This document shows positions 18,163-26,817 of a stretch of 64,000 nt of DNA, piece after piece; position 1 is the first letter of the stretch; each line of letters begins with the position of its first letter. The notes below the pieces were generated by a model. It saw only the letters and a program-made list of their open reading frames with translations, had not been told where the DNA came from and made no database searches. The stretch is from Nocardia sp. NBC_00565. Its GTDB lineage: Bacteria; Actinomycetota; Actinomycetes; Mycobacteriales; Mycobacteriaceae. The stretch is taken from positions 620,001-684,000 of the forward strand of contig NZ_CP107785.1 in assembly GCF_036345915.1 (NCBI RefSeq), read 5' to 3'. Position numbers and translations under genes: made by a program.

Positions 18163-18741
18163 CTATCGGTCCCGGATCGGTTCGGCGAGCAGGGGTTCGA
18201 GCTTCGCCAGGAAACGAGCGAAGTGCGGGTCGGAGTCGGGATGGTCGAAGGTATCGATGTCCCACCAGTGGGCATCGCTGAATTCGCCTGGATCCAGGGT
18301 GTATTCGCGAGTGCGGTCGCCGCGGATGACGTACCAGAGGCTGACATCCTGGTGTCCGCTGTCCATGCCGACCGTGGTGGTCACGGTGAGGAACAGCGGT
18401 TCGGTTCCGGCGACGGTGAATTCGGGATCGATGCCCAATTCCTCCGTCGCCTCCCGTGCGGCGGCGGCCAGCGGATGTTCTCCGGGTGCGATATGACCGC
18501 CGGTCGGCAGCCATAATCCGGCGAGCCGATGGCGGCCGAGGAGAACGCCGCGGGTCCGCGGATCCACGAGCACGACATAGGAGACCAGATGGCGTGCAGG
18601 AGTGTCGGGTTTGACCCGGCGGAATACATCATCGGTCGAGGCGAGCCAGGCCAGCGTGTCAGCGATGTGCTGGTGTTCGAGCGCATCGATCGGGTCGATC
18701 CGGTCGACGATATCGGCGACTGCCGCGGTCGCGAGGTTCAT
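18163..18741 (-). CDS. Nudix hydrolase
   Basis: 192 residues. A complete Nudix box is present at about residues 81-103 (G-x5-E-x7-REAxEELGI, beginning GHIAPGE), giving the metal-binding helix that hydrolyses nucleoside diphosphate-linked substrates. The preceding VSYVVLVDPRTRGVLLGRHR strand pair fits the fold. The substrate cannot be read from sequence; the length and N-terminal helical extension resemble unassigned actinobacterial Nudix proteins. It is convergent with the PNPOx-like gene, with only three bases between stop codons. Confidence 0.9.
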   Translation of the reverse strand: MNLATAAVADIVDRIDPIDALEHQHIADTLAWLASTDDVFRRVKPDTPARHLVSYVVLVDPRTRGVLLGRHRLAGLWLPTGGHIAPGEHPLAAAAREATEELGIDPEFTVAGTEPLFLTVTTTVGMDSGHQDVSLWYVIRGDRTREYTLDPGEFSDAHWWDIDTFDHPDSDPHFARFLAKLEPLLAEPIRDR

Positions 18742-18778
18742 GGTCGGCGACGATAGCGGCAGGCACCGACAGCGCCGA

Positions 18779-19063
18779 TCAGTTGAGCACGACCGGGCGC
18801 AACCTGGTGGTATATACCCCCGCCCGATCCAGGGCGTCGGCCGCGGCGTCGAGCTCGATCAGTGCTTCCTCGAACACTTCTCGCGCACCCGCGATGCAGT
18901 AGGCCGCGGTGGTGAGCGCTCCGATGCCCTCGGTATCGACCAACATGCCCGAGGCCTGCAACGAGCCGTATCCGGAGTCCAATTCCGCGAGTTCGCGGCG
19001 AAGTTCGCGCAGCCGATGAAACACCTGCTGCCGCCGAATCTCCAGTGCCAGTGGATCGGTCAT
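18779..19063 (-). CDS. small helical hypothetical protein
   Basis: 94 residues, mostly helical and charged at the N-terminus (RRQQVFHRLRELRRELAELD), with a central TTAAYCIAGAREVFEEALIELD segment and no signal or membrane span. GGGGAG lies upstream of the ATG. No family recognised. A longer overlapping frame in the same place has poorer composition and was not chosen. Confidence 0.6.
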   Translation of the reverse strand: MTDPLALEIRRQQVFHRLRELRRELAELDSGYGSLQASGMLVDTEGIGALTTAAYCIAGAREVFEEALIELDAAADALDRAGVYTTRLRPVVLN

Positions 19064-19154
19064 CGCACGCTCCCCGAATCGGCCGCCGACGCAATTCGCC
19101 TACCGCAATCTACCGCGACACCCCGACCCGTGCCGTGCCCTGGAAGAGCGCAGG

Positions 19155-19325
19155 TCAGCACAGGCCCGCGAGTTTGTAGAGCACCAGCGACCCCGCGACC
19201 GCGACGTTGAGGTGCCGCAGGGTATTCCCGTGGTTCAACGCGTCGGGCACCCACGGTCGCCGCGGTACCGCCATACAGGCGCCGACCGCGTCACAGGTGC
19301 GCAGCAGGGAGGCAACGATTCTCAT
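19155..19325 (-). pseudogene. C-terminal remnant of a SpoU/TrmH RNA methyltransferase
   Basis: The minus-strand frame ends with NHGNTLRHLNVAVAGSLVLYK followed shortly by a stop. LNVAVAGSLVLY is the SpoU motif 3 (SLNVSVAAAILLYE-type) of the knot that binds S-adenosylmethionine. The catalytic N-terminal domain and the GNExxGL motif are missing upstream, and only about 55 codons remain. It is therefore a decayed 2'-O-methyltransferase gene rather than a small protein. Confidence 0.55.
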
Positions 19326-19427
19326 CGCGGTGATGCTTCGCGGCGCATCCGGGCCATCGACGTGGCCGGTCGTGATCGACCGACGGGGTGTGCCCAGAAT
19401 ACCGTTCGCATCACCGCGAGGGCGATG

Positions 19428-20315
19428 TCAGGGGCGCAGCACCGATACCAGGAACTCGGTCTGGTCGTACACGGTCTGTTCGAAGACGTCGTCGAAGTAG
19501 AGGTCGAAATGTCCTACCGGATACCGCTTTACGACCGCGTGCTTAGTGCGTTGGGCCGCGCGCAGCGTCGGTTTGGGCGGTGCGATCGAGTCGTTATCGG
19601 CGATCGCGTAGAACACCGGCATCTTCAGCGCTTTGGCCCGGCGGCCCGGGGAATCGAACAATGTCGAGAACGCCACACGGGCAGCGACTTTCGGTTCGTA
19701 GGTCTCGCTCTCCTCGACGAGCCTGCCGAAGCCTTCCGGCACATCCGGCGCGCTCATCAGCGCCGCCGCGCGCTTGCGACCGGCCAGCCGGATACGAATG
19801 GGCTTGCGCCGGATCGAGCCGATGAGCAGATCGGTGGCGGCGATGGTGGCCACCTTGGTCAGGCTGGTCGGGCCCTTGGCCATGGCCGAGGCCCAGCCGC
19901 TGGTGAACGGAACCTGGGCGACTACCGCCGCGATGTAATCGTCGTCGGGTGCGACCGCCAGTACGTGGCCGCCGCCGAAAGAGGTGCCCCACAGGGCGAT
20001 TCGAGTCGCATCGAAGCCACGCAGGGTGCGCCCGTACGCGATGGCCGAGCGCCAGTCCTCGCGCTGCCGGGCGATATGTAGTAGCTGGCGCGGTGAGCCC
20101 TGGCTGGCGCCGAAGTGCCGGTAGTCGAATACCAGCACACCCATGCCCGCGGCGGCGAATCGCCGAGCGTACCGGTCCAAACCCATCTCACGGTTGGCCC
20201 CCAAACCGTGCCCCATCACCACGAGTGGGCGGGGCTTGGGGACGCCGTCGGGGGGATACAGCCAGGCAGCGCAGTGCTCGCTACCCGAGGGAAAACTGAC
20301 CTCGACACGTTCCAT
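19428..20315 (-). CDS. alpha/beta hydrolase (serine hydrolase)
   Basis: 295 residues with a full alpha/beta hydrolase fold: oxyanion HG at MGHGLGANREMG, the FDYRHFG strand, nucleophile elbow GTSFGG (Ser about 111), an acid in FYAIADNDSI and the catalytic His in YPVGHFDLY. The length and layout match the dienelactone hydrolase or serine-aminopeptidase-like group. There is no signal peptide, so it is cytoplasmic. Substrate unknown. It is transcribed away from the repeat-containing region upstream. Confidence 0.85.
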   Translation of the reverse strand: MERVEVSFPSGSEHCAAWLYPPDGVPKPRPLVVMGHGLGANREMGLDRYARRFAAAGMGVLVFDYRHFGASQGSPRQLLHIARQREDWRSAIAYGRTLRGFDATRIALWGTSFGGGHVLAVAPDDDYIAAVVAQVPFTSGWASAMAKGPTSLTKVATIAATDLLIGSIRRKPIRIRLAGRKRAAALMSAPDVPEGFGRLVEESETYEPKVAARVAFSTLFDSPGRRAKALKMPVFYAIADNDSIAPPKPTLRAAQRTKHAVVKRYPVGHFDLYFDDVFEQTVYDQTEFLVSVLRP

Positions 20316-20387
20316 AGCACCTCACCGTACTGTTTCGGTCCGAGCTGTTGCGCTCCGACCGGTCGCCAGGTCAGGCCATTGATTCCG

Positions 20388-20407
20388 CCCCGCCCGGAAG
20401 GGCGGGG
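20388..20407. repeat. GC-rich perfect hairpin in divergent intergenic region
   Basis: CCCCGCCC, a GGAA loop, then GGGCGGGG: an eight-base-pair perfect stem, flanked by ATTCC on both sides. Both neighbouring genes are transcribed away from it, so it is not an ordinary terminator. Such GC hairpins also occur at ends of IS200/IS605-type elements, but no transposase is nearby. No coding sequence is recognised in the whole 20316-20730 gap. Confidence 0.45.
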
Positions 20408-20536
20408 ATTCCTGGCTCATGCTGCCTGATCGCTCGGCGAGCGCTCAGGTCGTCTGCAATCAACACCAGCAGGGTCGAAACCAGCCCTGTTGAGTCTTTC
20501 AGCCCGAGAGGAACATGACGAGTACTGAGATATCTA

Positions 20537-20570
20537 TCCCGTTGTGCGAAACGGCATCTCATGGCCTGTG
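20537..20570 (+). repeat. direct repeat copy 1 (TCCCGTTGTGCGAA...)
   Basis: A 34-base unit that matches a second copy 136 bases downstream at 28 of 34 positions, with the first 14 bases identical. It lies upstream of the amidase gene. It may be an operator pair or a remnant of a dispersed repeat family. Confidence 0.6.
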
Positions 20571-20672
20571 TCAATGGCACTAGCCCACTGCCAACACCAT
20601 GACCTGGGGTGGGCCACCTCTGATGACGGATCGAGTGCGTGACATTGCCGGTGATGGTGGCCCGTTCGACCT

Positions 20673-20706
20673 TCCCGTTGTGCGAAGCGGCACTTTATGT
20701 CCTCTG
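20673..20706 (+). repeat. direct repeat copy 2 (TCCCGTTGTGCGAA...)
   Basis: The second copy of the 34-base repeat, ending 24 bases before the proposed amidase start. Its position suggests either a regulatory element of the amidase or part of a decayed mobile segment. Confidence 0.6.
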
Positions 20707-20730
20707 CGGCAGGCCAATAACGTCGGATTC

Positions 20731-22182
20731 ATGGAGTGGAATTTTCTTTCGGCCGAAGAGCTTTCAGCTGCCTTGCGGGCCGGTGAAGTGACCTCGGTAG
20801 AACTCACCGACGAGGCGATCGCCCGCATCGAGCGCGACGACAAGGCGATCAACGCGATCTGTGTGCCGGACTTCGACCGTGCGCGGGCCGCCGCACATCG
20901 TGCCGACCAGGCGCGCGCCCGCGGCGAGGACCGGCCGCTGCTCGGTATTCCGGTGACGGTCAAGGAGTCCTACAACATCGCCGGGCTACCCACGACCTGG
21001 GGCATGCCGCAGCACGCGAACTACGTACCGACCGAGGACGCGGTACAGGTGTCGCGGTTGAAGGCGGCCGGCGCGGTGCTGCTCGGTAAGACCAATGTGC
21101 CGTTGATGCTGCGAGATATCCAGAGCTTCAACGAGATCTACGGCACCACCAACAATCCGTGGGATCACGGCCGCACGTCGGGTGGGTCCTCCGGCGGTTC
21201 GGCGGCGGCCCTGGCGGCCGGATTCGGCGCGCTGTCCATCGGCTCCGACCTCGCCGGTTCGCTGCGCACCCCCGCGCATTTCTGCGGTGTCTACGCGCAC
21301 AAGCCGACACTCGGGCTGGCGGCGGCCCGCGGTATGGTCGCGCCGCCAGCGCCGGCCTTGCCGGTCGATCTCGACCTCGCCGTTGTCGGTCCGATGGCGC
21401 GCACCGCCCGCGACCTCGCGCTGCTGCTCGACGTGATGGCCGGACCGGACCCGCTGACCCACGGCGTCGCCTACGACGTCGCACTGCCGCCCGCGCGTCA
21501 CGAGCGGCTGTCGGACTTCCGTGTCCTGATCATCGAGGACCATCCGCTCATTCCGACCGGATCGGCGGTGCGGGCGGGCGTGACCCGGGTCGCCGAGGCG
21601 CTCGTCGACGCGGGCGCCCGCGTCGAACGGCGCAGTCCGCTGCTGCCCGATCCGACCGAAGCGGCGACGCTCTACATGCTGCTGATGCTGTCGAACGCCG
21701 CCGCAGGTATTTCCCTCGACGTGTACGAACAGCTGCGGACCCACGCCGCCGCCCTGAGCGCGGACGACCGGAGTCTCGATGCGGCGCGGCTGCGCGGCAT
21801 GGTGCTCAGCCACCGCGACTGGGTCGAGGCGAACAACCGTCGCGAACTCCACCGCCACGGCTGGCGGCAGCTCTTCGCCGAGTTCGATGCCGTGGTGTGC
21901 CCCATCACGCCAACTCCCGCCTTCCCGCACGACCACAACGGAGGTCTGGAGAACCGGCACATCGACATCGACGGCATCGAGTACCCGTACTTCGACCAGC
22001 TCGTCTGGGCCGGTGTGGCGACCATGCCCGGTCTGCCCGCCACCGCCATCCCTGCGGGCCGGTCCCCCGAGGGGCTGCCGGTGGGAGTGCAGCTCATCGG
22101 TCCGATGTTCGAGGACCGCACCCCGCTGCGGCTGGCCGAACTGCTCGAGCAGAAGATCGGCGGCTTCCGGACACCGAAGTGA
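20731..22182 (+). CDS. amidase signature family hydrolase
   Basis: 483 residues from ATG 20731, the start that matches family length. Amidase-signature enzymes use a Ser-cisSer-Lys triad: Lys78 lies in GIPVTVKES, the Ser/Gly-rich GGSSGGSAAALAAG segment follows at 151-164, and the nucleophile loop is IGSDLAGSLRTPA near 171-182. The family hydrolyses diverse amides, and substrate cannot be inferred. There is no signal peptide. A weak ribosome site leaves the exact start slightly uncertain; in-frame codons extend upstream to 20599. A short ORF follows 13 bases after the stop. Confidence 0.9.
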   Translation: MEWNFLSAEELSAALRAGEVTSVELTDEAIARIERDDKAINAICVPDFDRARAAAHRADQARARGEDRPLLGIPVTVKESYNIAGLPTTWGMPQHANYVPTEDAVQVSRLKAAGAVLLGKTNVPLMLRDIQSFNEIYGTTNNPWDHGRTSGGSSGGSAAALAAGFGALSIGSDLAGSLRTPAHFCGVYAHKPTLGLAAARGMVAPPAPALPVDLDLAVVGPMARTARDLALLLDVMAGPDPLTHGVAYDVALPPARHERLSDFRVLIIEDHPLIPTGSAVRAGVTRVAEALVDAGARVERRSPLLPDPTEAATLYMLLMLSNAAAGISLDVYEQLRTHAAALSADDRSLDAARLRGMVLSHRDWVEANNRRELHRHGWRQLFAEFDAVVCPITPTPAFPHDHNGGLENRHIDIDGIEYPYFDQLVWAGVATMPGLPATAIPAGRSPEGLPVGVQLIGPMFEDRTPLRLAELLEQKIGGFRTPK

Positions 22183-22195
22183 CGCGCACCACCGG

Positions 22196-22450
22196 GTGTC
22201 CACCCAGGACGAAGCGCCCGCCGAAATCGCAACCGACCACGACAACCCGAGAATCGTTGCAGAAATCAACCTCCGCCAATTGCCACGGGCGTTCGCGGCA
22301 ACGCACGGTATCGCCGCTGAGTGCGCGACGCACATCGAACACCTGCTCGCCATAAACCGCGAAAGTCGAGAGGGACACAATGAGCACCGACGCATTCCTC
22401 CCCACCTGAAGGACCGGGCATCCACTCCCGGTGAAGAAGGTACCCCTTGA
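22196..22450 (+). CDS. possible 84-residue hypothetical protein
   Basis: A GTG 13 bases after the amidase stop opens an 84-codon frame. The first 50 residues have protein-like composition (for example INLRQLPRAFAATHGIAAEC), but no family is recognised. A six-base-pair hairpin (ACCGGG at 22413-22418 with CCCGGT at 22427-22432) lies inside its 3' end, which could instead be an amidase terminator. The gene ends 21 bases before rnpB. Confidence 0.3.
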   Translation: MSTQDEAPAEIATDHDNPRIVAEINLRQLPRAFAATHGIAAECATHIEHLLAINRESREGHNEHRRIPPHLKDRASTPGEEGTP

Positions 22451-22470
22451 TCAAAGTAGGCTGAACGTCG

Positions 22471-22883
<413 letters not shown>

Positions 22884-22919
22884 CCCCTTGATTCAGTGCC
22901 CGCTCGGTAATCCGGTGCC

Positions 22920-23879
22920 ATGATGGAAGAGGGCCGCATCGGTGCGGTCAGGCACTTCGTATGGGGCGTGGCCATGGATATTCTCAGCATTATCGGGGCG
23001 ATCATCGGGGTGGGCGCGATCACCGGCGGGGTGCTCACCGCGCTGAGCGCGCGCGTGGTCGCACAGTACGAGCGGGGGCTGGTGTTCCGGTTCGGCCGCG
23101 TGGTAGGGACCCGAGATCCCGGTCTGCGCCTGCTGATTCCGTTCGTCGACCGGATGCGCAAGATCTCCACCCAGATCGTCACCATGCCGGTGCCCGCGCA
23201 GGACGGCATCACCCGCGACAACGTGACCGTGCGCGTGGACGCGGTGGTCTATTTCCGGGTGATCGACCCGGTGTGCGCCGTGGTGGAGGTGCAGAACTAT
23301 CTGTTCGCGGTCGGGCAGGTGGCGCAGACGTCCCTGCGCTCGATCATCGGCAAGAGCGATCTGGACAGCCTGCTGGCCAACCGTGAGGAGCTGAACAAGG
23401 GGCTGGAAATCATGATCGACAGTCCGGCGCTCAGCTGGGGCATCCACATCGACCGGGTGGAGATCAAGGATGTTTCGATCCCGGATGCGCTGAAGCGCTC
23501 GATGTCGCGCCAGGCCGAGGCGGAGCGGGAGCGGCGGGCCCGGGTCATTTCCGCCGAGGGCGAGTTGCAGGCGTCGAAGATGTTGGCACAGGCGGGCGCG
23601 CAGATGTCGGAGTCACCGGCGGCGCTGCAATTGCGGCTGCTGGAAACCGTGGTTCAGGTTGCGGCGGAAAAGAATTCGACATTGGTGCTGCCGTTCCCGG
23701 TGGAGCTGCTGCGGTTCCTGGAGCGTGCTACCCCGCCGGAGCGGAACGCTGCCGAGCCTGCGGTGCGGACGACGCTGACCCCAACCGAAAAGACCACGGA
23801 AATCAATCTGCCCGAGCCGCCCCCTGCGCTCGATCAGGGCAACACGCCAGCGGCAGACCAAGATGGAATGCGCTCGTAA
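22920..23879 (+). CDS. SPFH/band 7 (stomatin/slipin-like) membrane protein
   Basis: 319 residues with one N-terminal membrane segment (about 19-42) followed by the band 7 domain. The core is clear: YERGLVFRFGRVVGTRDPGL, RDNVTVRVDAVVYFRV, LRSIIGK and WGIHIDRVEIKDV, then a helical EAERERRARVISAEGE segment that drives oligomerisation. The C-terminal 45 residues are Pro/Thr-rich. Slipins organise membrane microdomains; no NfeD partner is adjacent, but a 32-residue membrane peptide is encoded 78 bases downstream. The start is ATG 22920, with ATG 22974 a good alternative. Confidence 0.92.
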   Translation: MMEEGRIGAVRHFVWGVAMDILSIIGAIIGVGAITGGVLTALSARVVAQYERGLVFRFGRVVGTRDPGLRLLIPFVDRMRKISTQIVTMPVPAQDGITRDNVTVRVDAVVYFRVIDPVCAVVEVQNYLFAVGQVAQTSLRSIIGKSDLDSLLANREELNKGLEIMIDSPALSWGIHIDRVEIKDVSIPDALKRSMSRQAEAERERRARVISAEGELQASKMLAQAGAQMSESPAALQLRLLETVVQVAAEKNSTLVLPFPVELLRFLERATPPERNAAEPAVRTTLTPTEKTTEINLPEPPPALDQGNTPAADQDGMRS

Positions 23880-23957
23880 CACATCGGGCGTATACCGATA
23901 CGGGTACGGCGGGCCGTACGGCCGCATCGGTTAGCACAACGTTAGGAAACCGGGCCG

Positions 23958-24056
23958 ATGTCCATTCTGATTCCCGTTATCTCGATCATCGTGATGATCA
24001 CCGTCGGGTACGTATTGAAGTACCTGCCCAATTATTTGCCGTGGCAGAAGGATTGA
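23958..24056 (+). CDS. 32-residue single-span membrane peptide
   Basis: ATG 23958 opens a 32-codon frame preceded by AGGAAA eight bases upstream. The peptide is one hydrophobic helix (ILIPVISIIVMITVGYVL) followed by a short aromatic and basic tail ending in WQKD. The composition, ribosome site and same-strand position after the SPFH gene support a real small protein, perhaps an accessory subunit of the SPFH assembly. That role is inference. Confidence 0.5.
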   Translation: MSILIPVISIIVMITVGYVLKYLPNYLPWQKD

Positions 24057-24076
24057 TTGCTCGGCACTGAAGCTGA

Positions 24077-24466
24077 TCAGCAGAGCATCTTCGCCATCTG
24101 GTAGATCGCCTGGGCCTCTTCCTTGGAGGCCTCGGTGGCGCCGGTCTTGGTCCGCTTGATGACGTTCTGGACGACCTCGTCCTCGCCCTTGCCGTCCTTG
24201 ATGTCCTTGCAGGTGTCGACCAGGATGTCGCGAATCTTGGTGTCGTCCTTGCCCTCGGCGAGCTTGGGGAAGGCGCTGCGGTAGCTCACCACGAATGTCC
24301 CCGCCTTGACATTGTCTAGAGTTTCGCCGCCTGCCGCTTTGGCCGCCGAAGTGGTTGCGGCAGCGGAGGAGGAAGCGGCGGGGGCGGATTTATCATCGCC
24401 GCAACCCGCGAGGAGCAGGGCCAAGACGGCGGAGCTGGCCGCGATTGCGGTGGTAGTTCTGGTCAC
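24077..24466 (-). CDS. lipoprotein with DUF732-like domain
   Basis: 129 residues from a GTG start: a basic N-terminus, hydrophobic core and LLAGC lipobox (Cys about 22), then an Ala/Ser-rich linker and a helical domain of about 75 residues with two cysteines (DTCKDIKDGKG and the terminal MAKMLC). The spacing resembles DUF732 proteins of mycolate-containing actinobacteria. There is no ribosome site, and TAGCAT lies 9-14 bases upstream, so translation is probably leaderless or nearly so. Function unknown. Confidence 0.78.
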   Translation of the reverse strand: MTRTTTAIAASSAVLALLLAGCGDDKSAPAASSSAAATTSAAKAAGGETLDNVKAGTFVVSYRSAFPKLAEGKDDTKIRDILVDTCKDIKDGKGEDEVVQNVIKRTKTGATEASKEEAQAIYQMAKMLC

Positions 24467-24552
24467 GCAGCGGGATGCTAGCGGCACTTGGAAAACGTCG
24501 CCTCCCGTGTGGTTAACGGAAGGCAACGAAGACCGCATCGGTATCGGTGAGG

Positions 24553-24645
24553 TCAGGTCGGGTTGATCATGAAGACCTGCGCCCAATACAACGCCTGCTC
24601 GGGGCCGAGCAGTGGCGCGAGGTAATCGAAAAGAAGCGTTGACAT
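24553..24645 (-). CDS. possible 30-residue peptide
   Basis: A minus-strand frame beginning MSTLLFDYLAPLLGPEQALY, with GGGAG about 14 bases upstream of the ATG. It is moderately hydrophobic and has protein-like composition, but nothing identifies it. The remaining 24646-24895 gap shows no other recognisable feature. Confidence 0.25.
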   Translation of the reverse strand: MSTLLFDYLAPLLGPEQALYWAQVFMINPT

Positions 24646-24895
24646 GAGTTGCGTAACTCCCAATTGTCGACGTACGGGACACTTGCGGAATGTGCGGGAA
24701 AGTTCGACCCCGCTACGCCGGGCAACCCTAGCAGCCGGGGTGTGGTACCGCCGCGTCGGCGTGTCCGGCATGGCGATTCGGACGGTACTGGCCTAGAACG
24801 TGAGCGACGTCATAGAGTAGGCGCCGTTGGTAAGCCCCGTTGCCGGGATACCACGAACCTCACATTCTCCGATCACGGAAGCAGGTCTCAACTTT

Positions 24896-25228
24896 ATGCG
24901 GATTGTTCGTTCACTGGTCGCCGGTGCGCTGATCGCCGGGGCCGCATCGGTTTTCGCCGTGCTGGGTGCCGGCTCCGCTTCGGCGGTCGCGGTCACCCCG
25001 CTGGCGGGTGGGGTCAAGGTCGATCTCAGCCCGGCCGACACCGCTTGGGTGGCCCAGAACCATTTCGGGCAGACCATCGCTGGTCTGCCGCATCCGTCGG
25101 CGGCGTCGTTCGGCGAGGCGCTGGACGCCGCGGCGGACGTATCCTCCAACGTCCCGGGTGGCCGGGTGACCTTTACCGTGTACGGCCCGCTCAATGAATT
25201 GAACGGCACCATGCTGGCACTGCAGTAG
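24896..25228 (+). CDS. small secreted protein of unknown function
   Basis: 110 residues with a classical signal peptide (MRIVRSLVAGALIAGAA..., cleavage after SASA at about 31) and a roughly 78-residue mature part lacking cysteines. Motifs such as GGVKVDLSPADTAWVAQNHFG and GRVTFTVYGPLNELNGT recur, from memory, in many Nocardia secreted proteins of this size without known role. ATG 24896 is chosen because it gives the signal peptide directly; in-frame codons extend upstream. The next gene starts 17 bases after the stop. Confidence 0.75.
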   Translation: MRIVRSLVAGALIAGAASVFAVLGAGSASAVAVTPLAGGVKVDLSPADTAWVAQNHFGQTIAGLPHPSAASFGEALDAAADVSSNVPGGRVTFTVYGPLNELNGTMLALQ

Positions 25229-25245
25229 AGCCCGACTGCGGCAGC

Positions 25246-26757
25246 GTGGAACTCCACCAGCGGATCATCTCGGCACCGGTCGATTTCGGTGCCATTCGAT
25301 CCGAATTCGGGTTGACCTCGGCGTATCCCGCCGAGGCCACCGCGGCGGCCCGCGACGCGATCGACGCGTTCGCGGGCATTCGCGGTGATCACACCGATAT
25401 TCCCTTCGTGACCATCGACCCGCCCGGTGCCATGGACCTGGACCAGGCGGTGCATATCGAGCGCACCTCTTCCGGCTTCACTGTGCATTACGCGATCGCC
25501 GATGTCGGCGCCGTAGTCGACCCCCTCGGCCCATTGGCCGAGGAAGCGGGCGTGCGCGGTCAGACCTTCTACCTCCCCGATGGCGCCGTGCCGCTGCATC
25601 CGCCGATCCTGTCGGAGAACTCCGCGAGCCTGCTGCCCGAGCAGACCAGGCCCGCCGCGCTGTGGACCATCGAATGCGATGAGAACGCCGAACCGCGGCG
25701 GTTCTCGGTTGTTCGGGCCACTGTGCGCTCCAGGGCCCGGCTCGACTACACGAGCGTCCAGGCCGACGCCGACGCGAACCGCCTGCATCCCTCGATCGCG
25801 GCCCTGCCGGAATTCGGCACGCGGCGCATCGAGGCCGGGCTGGCGCGCGGCGCGATCGGGCTGCGCCTGCCCGCCCAGAGCGTGATTCGCGACGACAACG
25901 TCGACGGACACTGGCGGCTGGTGGTGGAACCGCGCACCGCCGCCGACGACTGGAACGAGCAGATATCGCTGCTGACCGGCATGTGCGCGGCCCGAATCAT
26001 GTTGAACGGCACCGACGGTGCACCCGCTGCGGGTGAACGCATCGCGCTGCTGCGGACCATGCCGCCGCCCAGCGAATCGGCGATCGATTCGATGCGCAGG
26101 ACGGCCGCGGCGCTCGGGGTCGACTGGTCCGCTGATCAGTCTGTCGGACGGATGCTCGCGGGGTTGGACCCGAATGCGCCCAAGACGATGGTGCTGATGT
26201 CGGAAGCCACCGGACTGCTGCGCGGCGCCGCCTACACCGTGCTGGACGGCGAGCCGCCGGAGGATGGTTCGCAATCCGCCAAGCCGAACGGTCGCGCGCG
26301 CTCGACGAACGGCGCACCTTCCCCGAACAACCTGCGGCACAGTGCGATCGGCGCGCCCTACGCGCATGTCACCGCACCGCTGCGACGGCTCGCCGACCGG
26401 TTCGCCACCGAGATCTGCCTGGCCCGCTGCGCGGGAACCGAAGTGCCGCAATGGGTCCGCGGCGGACTGACGCCCACCGCCGAATCGATGAAGCGCAGCG
26501 ACAGCATCGCGGGCAAGGTGGAACGCGCCTGCATCGATCTGACCGAAGCCACACTGCTCGCCGAGCGCAGCGGCACCGTCTTCGACGCCGTAGTAGTCCG
26601 CGAAGCCAACGGCAGCCGCCCCGCCGAGGTCTTCGTCGCCGCCCCACCCGTTGTCGGTCCCTGCGCCGGCGCACCCCCGGAAGGAGCAAAGGTCCAGGTC
26701 CGCTTGATCGCCGCCGACCCAGCAATCCGCAAGATCAGCTTCGGCTATCCGATCTGA
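25246..26757 (+). CDS. RNB-domain ribonuclease (RNase II/R-like), minimal form
   Basis: 503 residues comprising essentially only the RNB exonuclease domain, with no cold-shock or S1 domains at the ends, unlike RNase II/R. The catalytic acidic cluster appears as IDPPGAMDLDQAVHI: three of the usual four aspartates are present and the fourth is Gln. AIADVGAVVD and the late APYAHVTAPLRRLADRF segment (RNase R-type SPIRRYxD equivalent) are recognisable. From memory the D-to-Q variant is common in actinobacterial stand-alone RNB proteins. GTG 25246 is the start. Activity is likely 3'-5' exoribonuclease but is not certain given the altered site. Confidence 0.85.
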   Translation: MELHQRIISAPVDFGAIRSEFGLTSAYPAEATAAARDAIDAFAGIRGDHTDIPFVTIDPPGAMDLDQAVHIERTSSGFTVHYAIADVGAVVDPLGPLAEEAGVRGQTFYLPDGAVPLHPPILSENSASLLPEQTRPAALWTIECDENAEPRRFSVVRATVRSRARLDYTSVQADADANRLHPSIAALPEFGTRRIEAGLARGAIGLRLPAQSVIRDDNVDGHWRLVVEPRTAADDWNEQISLLTGMCAARIMLNGTDGAPAAGERIALLRTMPPPSESAIDSMRRTAAALGVDWSADQSVGRMLAGLDPNAPKTMVLMSEATGLLRGAAYTVLDGEPPEDGSQSAKPNGRARSTNGAPSPNNLRHSAIGAPYAHVTAPLRRLADRFATEICLARCAGTEVPQWVRGGLTPTAESMKRSDSIAGKVERACIDLTEATLLAERSGTVFDAVVVREANGSRPAEVFVAAPPVVGPCAGAPPEGAKVQVRLIAADPAIRKISFGYPI

Positions 26758-26817
26758 GCCGACGGCGGTCACGCCGCGTCAGCGAACCTCTGAACCCGTA
26801 CCGAACCGCGTTGTGAC

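Noticed and set aside
22391..22432. Possible IS605-type end (CCTCCCCACCTGAAGGACCGGG) after the amidase
   Set aside because: The putative stem pairs badly. Only a separate six-base-pair hairpin (22413-22432) is convincing, and no transposase or second end is present.
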